A stretch of 64,000 bases of DNA from Lumnitzera littorea (taxonomy: Eukaryota; Streptophyta; Magnoliopsida; Myrtales; Combretaceae), in assembly GCA_024138015.1 (NCBI GenBank), contig JAMXBB010000007.1, forward strand, positions 82,947,293 through 83,011,292, given 5' to 3'. Below the pieces are notes generated by a model, which saw only the letters and a list, made by a program, of their open reading frames with translations, did no database searches and was not told where the DNA came from. The stretch's first letter is position 1. Each line of letters begins with the position of its first letter. The position numbers and the translations under genes were made by a program. Positions 25,067 through 35,700 of this stretch are shown piece after piece.

Positions 25067-25085
25067 TGACATCATCTATAAGAAT
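25067..25085 (+). other. Decayed primer-binding site of element 2
   Basis: TGACATCATCTATAAGAAT lies two bases after the LTR. It equals the common plant Tat primer site (TGGCGCCGTCTGTGGGAAT, from memory) at all positions except G-to-A and C-to-T changes, the pattern of cytosine deamination. It also parallels the primer site of element 1. Confidence 0.6.
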
Positions 25086-25149
25086 TCCAATCCTAATTGC
25101 TACCTAAATGTACTCAACACTTTCCCTAAAACACCACATCTCATATTAA

Positions 25150-26620
25150 CAATCCCAAGAACCACCTGTTGGTGAAGAGTCAACTCGCTGAGAACCAACC
25201 CCCTCCAAGGGAAATGTTAGAGGAGTGCTTGGCGGAGGAATATGCTACCTTGATTAAGCTGCTCCACTCTCGCCTCGAAAAAGCCAAGAGACGTAGTGCA
25301 TAGACTCACCCTCTTAAAACTTCTAATGCTCATACTGTAAAGAACAACCACCACTAGCCACAAATGAATGGTAAGGATTAACAACTCGGTCTCCCGATGC
25401 AGCAATAGCCAGTACGATCTATGGCCACCCGTGATCGAACCCTGATAAGAAATGAGCAAGTGGCCTACTCTTAGGGAGTACTGGCACAATCTGCCACGTG
25501 CCGAGCTCATCCAGTCGATAATGCTAACCTTAATAAGCTCCATATGATCGTGAGGAGGCTCTCCAAGCAACAAGGGAGAAAGGTAGTTAGCGACGCTGGG
25601 TTGCTCACCAACAACAAAACCCCCTTCACCAAAGGTATCTAAAATGAAGTGTTATTCCCTAATAATAAGCTTTCGACTTTATACCAACACGATGACACAG
25701 ATAACCTTGATGTCACCTCCTCCACTTCTGTACCCTCATGAATCTCCATGATCATGGGGACGCCATAATATGCAAGGCTTTCTAAGGCACTTTGAGGAAA
25801 GTAGCTTAAACGTAGTTTAACCACTTGCTCAACAACTCCATTAGCTCCTTTGACAAGTTAGCACGAAAGTTCAACCTCCACTTTAGGACTAACAAGCCTC
25901 TGTCCAAGGACACATCATCCTTGTACTTGATTAGGTAAAGTGAAGGTGAAACCCTGCATGAATTTGTGCCCTGATTCAACAATGCCATGGTTAAGAGCCC
26001 ACAACTAGATAAGGCAATTGCTATATACACTTCTCAACTCAACATCCAACCTTCGAAATATTTCTTTTGATTGCTTACGAAAAGCAAGCCAAAGACCATG
26101 GCCAATTTCTTGAATAAGGCCTAGAAATTTATGGACTAGCATGACAGTATTCGCACCAAGCGCAATGTCAACCGAAAGAGGTTAGATGAAAAACAGGATA
26201 AGGAAAGATTATCCATTAAAGATTGCTTCGGTGATAAGGCATCGAACAGTTCAGAGGGTGAGGGTTCAAGCAAGAAGAAGTGCCAGGCTAAGCAAGACCT
26301 GCTGCCCCCTCTTATCAATACGCAACATACTCCTTTGAATAGACCCATTGCCTAAGTCTACTCTAAGGTCAAGCACAAAAACCTACTGTAGAGACCCCCT
26401 AAGATGAAGGGGAACCCTAGCTGTCAAAACTCGCACACATATTGTTAGTTTTATGGTCACACCATCGATAAATGCTTATAACTAAAGAATACGATTGAAT
26501 ATGCCATTCAACCGGGCTTCTTTAGTGAATATGTGGCCTAGAAAAGGAATGATGACCATTCCAATGATGATGAGGATAAGGCCCCTTGAAGGCGATAGAC
26601 CGAGGGTGCTCGAGTAAAGA
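25150..26620 (+). pseudogene. Element 2 gag remnant
   Basis: The plus-strand translation contains a charged N-terminal part (EMLEECLAEEYATLIKLL, near 25215-25270) and a capsid-like part (LSKDTSSLYLIR, QLDKAIAIYTSQLNIQPSKY, near 25890-26060). A zinc-knuckle remnant FYGHTIDKC follows near 26448-26475, then NTIEYAIQPGFFSEYVA. Stops occur throughout. Minus-strand open frames in this interval are shadows. Gag would form the particle; this copy cannot. Confidence 0.8.
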
Positions 26621-26659
26621 AGAATAATGACTACCACAATAATCGTACTCCCAATAGTG

Positions 26660-28425
26660 TCATTAACATAATTATTGGGAGGTCACCCCTAAGGAGCTAG
26701 CTAAGCACTAATAACTCCATTAACACCTTATTTGACGTGCTAATAGTGAGGGAGAAGAGACAGAAGTTAAACACTTCAGTGGGAGCACTGTCCGAGATAA
26801 GAAAGTCATCACCCTCAATATGGAGCTTAGCAATGATAACAACATTGCACAATAGCTAGTGGCGTTTGCAGTGATCAATTGCCCATCCCCTTATAACACT
26901 CTCTTAAGATGACCAAGTTTGAATACATTCAGGGTCATCGCATCCTCCTTTCACTTAAAGGCTAAATTCCTGACCCCAACCGGGGTAAGAATATGCAGAT
27001 ATGATCAAAAACTCTCTTGGAAACTCTATATAAGGTTGCTAGAGCCAATGGCGTCTTCGTTTTGGAGACCAGCTCGCAAGAGAAGCCGATTAAGAAAGGT
27101 AAGTCAGGTGAAAAAACTGAAGAAGTCCAGGTTGACCTCTCTCTCGAACAGACCATTAAGATCAGGATCAAAACTCCTTCTAAAGTATAAGAAGAGATAG
27201 TTACCCTCCTATAGGCCAACTTAAATAGGTTTGCATGGTTGGTGTTAGATATGCTTAGGATCTCCTACAACCTAGTAACCCATATCCTTAATATAAACTC
27301 TATTGTACTGCCTGTCAAGCAAAAGAAAAGGCACTTTACCCTTAAAAGGCAGGCCATGATCGAGGAAGAAGTACAAAAGCTGCTGAAAGTGAACTTCGTA
27401 AGGGAAGAGAAGTACCTAACCTAACTAGCAAATGAGGTGCTAGTCAAGAAAAAGTTTAAGAAGTGGTACATGTTTATCGATTATATCAAACTCAATACAG
27501 TTTACTCAAAAGATTGCTTCCCTCTCCCCAAGATCAACCAGTTAGTTGATTCTACTTTGAAACACGCCCTTACTAAGCCTCATGAATGCCTTCTCGAGTT
27601 ATAACCAGATAAAAATAAAACTGAAGGATGAAGTTCACACTTCTTTCATTACCTACTTTGACAAGTGTTATAACACAGTCATGCCTTTCGACCTCAAAAA
27701 AGCTGGGGCAACATATCAATGCATGGTGATAAAGTTATTCAAGCCTCAGATTACATGCAACATGGAGCTGTACATTGACAACATGATTATCAAGAGCAAG
27801 AAGCTAGGCAATCATGTCAAGGACCTCTAAGAAGCTTTCAACCAGATGAGAAAACATGACATGAAGCTAAATCCCAAAAGTATATCTTTGGGGTTAATTC
27901 AGGTAAATTTCTAGGTTTCCTAGTCACTCAAAGGGATATCGAAGTCAACCTTAAAAAGATACATGTCATGAGGGATATGAAGCCCCTTACCTCATTTTAA
28001 GACGTATAGAAGCTCGTTGGCATGGTGGCTATGCTAAGCAGGTTTGTCTTGAAGAACATGGATAAATGCATTGAGTTCTTTGAAATCTTCAAAAATCCTA
28101 AGGGTTTTAAATGTACTTCAGAGTACACGGCGGCCTTCTAGCAATTACAAGACTTCCCTACGTACCCTCTTATCTTCTCCAAGCCCATCCTAGGGGAGGA
28201 CTTGTTTTTATACCTAGTTATAAGTGACTAAGCACTCTCCTCTATATTGGTTAGAGTCTATAGGAGAAAGCATAAACCCTTATACTACATCAGCTACATA
28301 CTTCATGGGCTCAATATCAAGTACACCCAAGCAGAGAAGTTTGCCCTGGCTATTGTCATCTCAACACGTCGACTAAGGCCCTATTTCCAAGCATACCAAA
28401 TCATGGTGCTCATAGATCAGCTATA
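26660..28425 (+). pseudogene. Element 2 pol remnant, 5' part (protease region to RNase H)
   Basis: VINIIIGRS near 26655-26680 is followed by a segment ending in CPSPYNTLL near 26880. The catalytic DTGSS-type motif expected between them is not visible, so the protease looks deleted. Pre-RT and reverse transcriptase run from about 27180 (MLRISYNLVTHI, RHFTLKRQAMIEEEVQKLL). They continue through the active site YIDN (27771-27782, in place of YIDD) and FLGFLVTQRDIEVNLKKI. RNase H starts near 28230 (KPLYYISYILHGLNIKYTQ) and breaks at DQLY near 28425, where foreign DNA begins. It continues at 30223. Confidence 0.85.
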
Positions 28426-30222
28426 CAAATACCCCATTTTTGCCACCTTTTATTTTAATTTTAGTCTCTTCTCACTTTTGGGCTAGGTTTACAAAAAAAA
28501 AAAAAAAAGAAAAAAAAGAAAAATAATGAAAATGGAAAAAACTCAAAAAATAAATAAATTAACGAAAATCGAAAAATAAAAAAATAAAAGTGTTAAAAGT
28601 GTCCTAATCAAGTTAGTTAATTATTTAAGGTCGAGTTAGAGTACAATAAAATATATATGTGTGGTTTAGTAAATTTAGAATCTTTTGGGCTTTATTAGGA
28701 AAATGTTATTTAAGAAAAGTCCAGTTATATTTGAACTCATAAAAGTGGACCTTGGTCCAATTTTGAATATTGTAGCTAAGCTAAAAAAAACTTAGGATTT
28801 ATTAAATAGGCTATGGGCTGTAGTTTATTAAGTTAGACTAAATTGAGCCCAAGATAAAAAGCTCAAATTAATATAGGGTTTCTAGAAACTTAACCTCGAA
28901 AATGAATTGGGTTAAATCTTGAATAAATTTAACAAATCTAAATTGGGTATTATCGCATCTTATGAATATTGGATTTATTAAAATTGAATCTTTACAACAA
29001 AAAAAATCCAAAAGATTCAAGTTCATAGTCTATAAATAGTAGACATTGGGCTGTGAAAAAACACACGTTTCACAAATTACACTCAACCTCCTGTTCACGC
29101 CACTCCTTACATACATCTCCTATACATCTACGTCTCCACATACACTCAAACACAACATACACAAAAGACCTATATGTCACTTACACATACAATCTCTTAC
29201 ACACACGTGTACGCTACTGTTCAACACACAGTTACACACATACAACCCTCACGTTCCACATACATAACCTTCACGTAACTCACATCCTCACACACCTCTC
29301 TTGTTCACATCACAATTACTCACACATATTACACGATACATTCACAACACATACACGCATAGCTTACTACACAATCATATGTCCAGTACACACACGTACA
29401 CCTCACCGCACATCCAGTCCACGTCCTCTAATAGACTATAGTCTACATACGTACATGATTCCGTTCGCAGTTTCACTCGAGTGTGCAGTCTAATTGAAGA
29501 TTTAAGTCACACACACATAACTCGATTGTGGTAATTTGGCCCATTTAGGTAATTGGGTAAATTGTTTTAGTCATTTATTTATTTTGTTTTTAATAACTTT
29601 ATTTTACTAAATTTTTTTTTAGCGCAGGCTGTTTAATAGTTTTAACGTATGTTGTATATTTTAATTAAATAAATTTACAAATTTTTAGATAAATTTCATG
29701 TTTTTATCAAAATTGCATTTTTTAGATGTAGTTATATATTTTCTCTAAGATTCATATCTTTAGTTAAGATTTGTATTTAAATTGTATCTTACGTCTTACA
29801 TTTTTTTATATATAGTTGCATATTTTCTCAGAGATTCATATCTTTAGTGAAGATATGTATCTAAATTGTATATCAAAATCATAAAAAAAATTCATTTTAT
29901 TTACATTTGTGTATATCTTTACATATTTTGGCATTTTTAGAAAAATTGCAAAAAAAAAAAGCCTATTAGTTTTTTTTTTTTAACTTTTATATGGTACCTT
30001 AGTTTTAATAGGTTAATCTCCAAACTTAGATTTTTTAATTAAATTTCTAAAAATCGATTTTTTAGAAATGTGTAAACTAATGGCTTAATTAAGATTTTCC
30101 TACCCAAAAATTCTTAATTTAACTTTTTTACCAATTTTACTGGTTGGTGATCTCAAATTATTTTTTAAAATATCTTTTTAAACATTTTTAAAGAAATGTT
30201 TTTTCTTAATTTTATGTCAAGT
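28425..30222. mobile_element. Unclassified 1.8 kb insertion inside RNase H of element 2
   Basis: RNase H coding sequence stops at VLIDQL (about 28425) and resumes at MLQKLDISRQIV (about 30232), the same join seen uninterrupted in element 1 near 11640. The insert starts near ATACCCCATTTTTGCC and ends near TTTTATGTCA. It contains TATAAATAG at 29032-29040 followed by a CA-rich tract (29050-29500) and then AT-rich DNA. This looks like a solo LTR with promoter and leader, but no clear target duplication was found and boundaries are good only to about 10 bp. The overlapping open frames at 29046-29493 are low-complexity His/Thr-rich translations of the CA-rich tract. Confidence 0.6.
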
Positions 30223-32150
30223 AATACTATGCTGCAAAAGCTGGACATATCTAGACAAATAGTAAAGTATTTAATGGAGTTGAGCACGTACAAAATGAAA
30301 TATCAGCCAAGAATGGCCTACAAGGCATAAGTGTTAGCTAACTTCGTAGTCGAATATACAAGAGAGGAGAAAGCACTATTTGGTAACAACAAGCCGATAT
30401 GAACTTTCCACGTTGATGGATCATCCTCCTCAAGGGGTGGAGGTGCAAGTCTCGTTCTGATCAGCCAGCATAGATCACAGTCTGTTACGCCCTCAAGTTT
30501 GGGTTCAACGCCAACTACAACAAATTCGAATATGAGGCCACGATAACCCGTCTCAAATTAGCGAAAGAGATCAACACTGAACACTTATAAGTCTTCTTGA
30601 ATATATGCTAGTCATCCAACAAATTTGAGGTGAATATGAGGCCAAAGACAATACCATAGCAAGGTACGTAGAGAAGGTGAAGAGCCTTTTAGCTAAATTC
30701 CCTTTGTGGGCCATCATGAAGATCTCTTAACTAGAAAATTCAACTGTAGATTGGCTATCCAAACTTGCCTCTACTAAGATATAGAAGCCCAATGTGAGAG
30801 ATAGGAAGATCTTCATCGAGTACTTATCAAAGAAAAGCATAACTTCGGGTTCGGCAGAAGTCTTGGAACTAAGAGCAACGATATTAGAGCTTAGTTGGAT
30901 GAATCCCATCTAGAGTTATTTGGAACAGGATACGTTCCCAGAACATAGAAGAGAGGCAAAGAAGTTGAGATATCATGCCACTAACTACATGTTGGTTGAT
31001 GGCGTTCTATATCACGGGGGTGGGGGGGTAGGGGTTTCAATCTCTTCCTACTTAGATGCCTTTGAGAAGGGGAGGGCCTATGCATCATGGAAGAGTTGTA
31101 CGTTAGGGTATGCGACAACCACATTTAGTCCCAAGCCCTCTAGATTTAGGCTCTACGACTTATATACTACTAGCCTACCATAAGGTAAGATGCCAAAGTT
31201 ATAGCCTACAAGTGTCCTTAATGCCAAAAACACACCCCCATCAATCACACACCCAACACCAGTGTCCAACTCCTAACTAGTCCATGGCTACTCGCTTAGT
31301 GGGGTATCAACATCCTCAGTACCTTCCCCAAGGCTTCATGAGGATTACAGTTCATCATAATTGCTGTCCACTACTTTACCAAGTAGGTCAAGGCCAAAGC
31401 CATAGCTAAAATCACAAAGAGGAATGTTGAGTCCTTTGTTAAGAATGACATCCTCTCCCGATTTGAGCTCCCTTACGCCCTTATCATAGACAACGGGTGA
31501 CAATTCAACAACCCTATATTTAAGGAATTATGCAACAAGCATCACATTACACCGTGCTTCACGTTAGTTGCCTATCTGTAATCAAACAGCCAAGTAAAAG
31601 TAGCCAATCGAGTAATCTTCGATAGTTTAAAGAAGCGAGTGGATCGAGCTTGTGGTACCTAAGTAGACAAACTGTCCAATATTTTGTGGAGACATAAGAC
31701 TACTTACTGCACTTCTACAGGCGAAACCCCCTTTCTCCTAACGTTTGTGTCAAAGGTAGTCCTCCTCATCAAACTTGAGCTCCTAACATCCAGACTCAAA
31801 GTTTCAATGCCATCCTTAGTGAGTCTTTACTACAAGTCGACATCGACACCATCAAAGAAATTAGAGACTGTGCTGCTACTCGAGTTACTGCTTACCAACA
31901 TCGAGCAGCTAGATACTATGATTAGAAGGTCAAACACAAAGAGTTTAGGGTCAATGACTTGGTTTGTCGAAAGTTAGAAGCCACGAGTTCGCGAGAAAGG
32001 TAGGGCAAGTTGGCTTTACTTGGCAATACTCAGTCAGAGTTAGAGAAAATTTAGGCAATTTAGTGTACAAATTAGAAAAACTAGATGGTGAGCTCATCCC
32101 ATGTACATAGAATGCTGATAACCTTGGACTTTACTTTGATTAGTGTACCA
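30223..32150 (+). pseudogene. Element 2 pol remnant, 3' part (RNase H end and integrase)
   Basis: Plus strand: end of RNase H with VLANFVVEYTREE and FHVDGSSSSRGGGASLVLIS (30335-30460). Then the integrase zinc-finger remnant KCP..CQKHTPI near 31210-31245, the integrase core with DILSRFELPYALIIDNG near 31450-31497 and a following ITPCFTLVAYL, and a C-terminal segment ending GELIPCT near 32100. Stops and shifts are numerous. A run of G at 31017-31028 marks one frame break. It ends shortly before the tandem array. Confidence 0.82.
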
Positions 32151-32261
32151 TTATGTAAATCCTTTCAAATTTTGAATGAAAATTTTCATTTTTGCATATG
32201 TTGTCTATGCTTACCTCTCCTCCTCTTATTCACTTACTAAGTCCCAACCCTCAAAGGATGA

Positions 32262-32590
32262 ACGAACCTACTAACTGGGTAGGTCAGAATGTCACCAACC
32301 TAACCCCTTCAAGTATCCTCAGTAAAGAAAAGCATCCCTTACCCTGATGAAATCCTATTAATTAGGTAAGTCAGAACGCCACCGACTTGACCCCCATGGG
32401 TAACCTCAATAAGGGAAAACACCCCCTACTCTAAGGAACTCTCACTAACCAGATAAGTTGGAATGCCACCAACCTGACCCCTCCAGATAACCAGAGTAAG
32501 GGAAAACATCCCTTACCCTAAGGAACTCCTAACCAAGTAGGCTGGAACGCCACCGAGCCAACCCCCTATAATAGTTTACGTAAGGGATAA
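32262..32590 (+). repeat. 84-87 bp tandem array of element 2
   Basis: Four units: the word GAA(T/C)G(T/C)CACC recurs at about 32287, 32374, 32461 and 32545. Each is followed by CGA or AAC, CTGACCCC and a TAAGGGAAAACA...CCCTTA block. It is the reverse complement of the array at 6300-6579. Confidence 0.85.
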
Positions 32591-32757
32591 CACCCCTTAT
32601 ACAATTAAATGAGCGAGAAGGTAAAAAGCATTCAATAATAGCCAGAGTACATAACAAAGTACGTAAATAAATTTTAATTCCATTAATAAAGTTGATGTAC
32701 AAACTTGAGGTCGGCATCCCAACCTAGGGTACAAGAAGCAAAGGAAAGAGATAACTA

Positions 32758-35700
32758 TTACCTAGGATTAACTAACTCCAGCAACTCCAAAAAATCTAAT
32801 GCTTCTATCTGCTTAGAGGTCTAGTCCCTTAGTAGCCCTAGAGATGACTGGACTTAGGCCACAGAAGGGACTGAAAGTTGCTGATTGAGGTCAGCAAAGG
32901 ATCACTTCAACCCTAATCATCATGAGAAACAACTTCAAGGGTGACCTCCTATTGAGCCGTTGGGACAAAAGATGTGGAAGTGTCTTAACCAAACTTAATA
33001 GTAGAAGGGGCGCCTTAAACCTTGATAGCTGTATGAGCAGCTTCTCTTTCTCATACTTGGGCAACCCTCTTCTCTCGAAAAGTCAAGGCATCTAAATGAC
33101 CAAAGAAGCTCAGGTCCAATTCAGAAAAATGTGAGAGCACCAACTTCCTTGTGTAACGAGCACATTCAAAGATTTCCTCCAATTCTTCTAGCTACTACTC
33201 CATCAGTTGAAAATCAGTAACAGCTCTCTTGGCAGCAACGTCATTGAGAACCTCTCCACTCTCCATTTTGGAGATGATCTCCTCTATCTTTAAAAATTTT
33301 CCCTTAAGTTCCTAGACTTATTATTCCAACCTAGCCCTCTAACTGGGCAGCTCCAGCAACGTATCTTTGGCACTGTCGCACTCCAATGCCTTCATCACCA
33401 GCTTGGTCCATAGTCAGGAGCTGGTGCCTTTGGCTTAACACTCTCTTTCTTAAGCTCATCCTTGACTCTCCTCTCTTCATCCAACCTCTATGAGAGTTGA
33501 GCCATAGTCCTTTACTCGTAGTTAAGCAGAGCCCTCAAGTCATTGGCTTGCCTTACACTCTCTTCAATAGCAAACCATTCTCGCTCTACATCCTGTAGCC
33601 TCGCCTTAAGCCAAGTTACTTGCACATAAAAGCGGCACAAGTGCTAGTTAACCTTGGCAAACTTATCTAGATATTTATTAAAGGATAGCTCCGCCTCCCT
33701 TAAGCCTTTCTACACTCGAGACACCGTAACAAGAAAGCCCTTTATCTCTTTCCCAAAGGTATCGTAGTTGCTCAGTGGAAGCAATATCTAATCATGGTAC
33801 TGCAAAGAAACATGAACTAAGGTCAAATCAATGATGACAAGCAAGAACACTAATGGAAAGGGATCAAAGCTTACTTCCTAAATGAGTGTGCTTAAGTGAC
33901 TTACCATCTCCAATGGATTACCCCCTCCTACCCTTAATAGCTCCTTGAGGATAGCCCAATCGCTCGTAATATAAAACCTTAGTGAGGCCTGATAATTGAG
34001 AGTCTAGTGCCACAACGTAATGTCATTTCCCTAGATCTCCTACTTAGGCCTTAAGAGCTTCCCTATGACCCTTTTGTTCTCAACCTCAGAAGTGCGAAAA
34101 GGGAGTTCTTCATTGTGGGAGACATATGGAACATCTTCGAATAAGTTCGACTCAATCCCCTAAAATCTGAACTTATTAAAGATATCAAAAAATTCATCTC
34201 CAAGCTCTTCAATGCATTTGCAGGGGTAAGTTGCCATCTACTCATACCAACTCATTTGGCTTAGGGGCATCTTCCCCGTAGGCTTTCGACTGTTTGCCCC
34301 AAGCATTGCTTCCCCAAAAGTTTCGAAAGCATTGATCTTCTACCTAGTCACCCTAAATGGGGCAATGACCTTAGGCCTTTCCTCCTTACTGCTACTAGAG
34401 TAGGTATGCATCTCCAAGTTCGGCTTGTCAACGCCAATAGGTTCATCCTCTATAGTAATAATGTAAACCCCTAAATTTTTCGACCTAACATCCGAAGTAG
34501 ACTCAAGTGTGTTAACTATTCCTAAAAGTTAACAAGGCTAGTTAAGATAAAAATCCTAAAATAATAATCAAAGATTCATTCGCGTATAAAACTATTATAC
34601 CCTAAATGTATCTAAACACTAAAGATTTTATCTAAAAGTGATAAAAACCCTAAAACTATAACTTTAAGGATATAAAAACACTAATTCACTATAATTTACC
34701 CTAAAACCCTAATTAATAATATAACCTTAGTATTATACCAAATCATTAGTAAAAAATTAAAGATAACTTCTAATCATTCATAAATACATATAATACTAAA
34801 GTAATCCTTTAGAAACTAAGATATTGCATTATAGATCACATTCATCTTCTAAGTATATAACTAGGTTAGTATTATATAAAGTTAAGAGTTTAGTTGATAT
34901 TTATGTTACATGTAGTAAGTATTAATACCTTAAATAACACTTTTCATGATAATTACATTAAGTAACTTACCAAATGATTTGTATAGGATATAAACACCTA
35001 AAGGAAAATCTCATTACCTATTCTTACTAATCATTTCAATAAACTCCTTATTTCTTTTCATTTCCTTAATTTTTTTCCTAATTTTCCTTAATTACCCCAT
35101 TATGTACACACAAATTTTACTTAATTTTAAAGAGTTAACCAAGTTAAATTTTGACCAAGTCAAATGTTGACTAAAGTCAATAAACATATCATTGTCATCT
35201 AGAGTTTTCTCTCTTTTTCCTTAACTTTCTACACTTTTTTTTTTCCATTTTCACCCCCTTCTTGCCGTCCACTTCCCATCTCATCTAGACCCCACTTATT
35301 CTCCTTTTAAAATATAAACTAAGACAAAACAAAACTCTTTTTCCCCCATTCTCAAACCGTAAGCTTCCCTTTTGCTTTATCACCTTCAACTTTTCCAATT
35401 TCACTTTCACAATTCTACTTACCAACACAAACCAATAACACATATATATTAGTTTTCCTTTTCATATTACAAGTAAGAGAAAGGTATGTTATTATGTAAT
35501 TTCTTATCTTATTTAGTAATTAGATGTATAGGTTAGGTTAGTGTAGGAAATTTATATGATATGTACATATATGTTGTTAAAGGAAGAAAGTTCCATTTTT
35601 TATGATTACAAGTGTAGGAAATCCTTAGTAAATGGAAGAAGAACACATGTACATATGCTTAAGTATATGTATATAAGAATACACTTGATAAACATATGTA

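Noticed and set aside
25217..26348. Series of minus-strand open frames
   Set aside because: Shadows of the decayed plus-strand gag of element 2; only the plus strand gives family motifs.
29046..29493. Two overlapping frames rich in His, Thr and Ser
   Set aside because: Translation of a CA-rich tract; no start context or domain.
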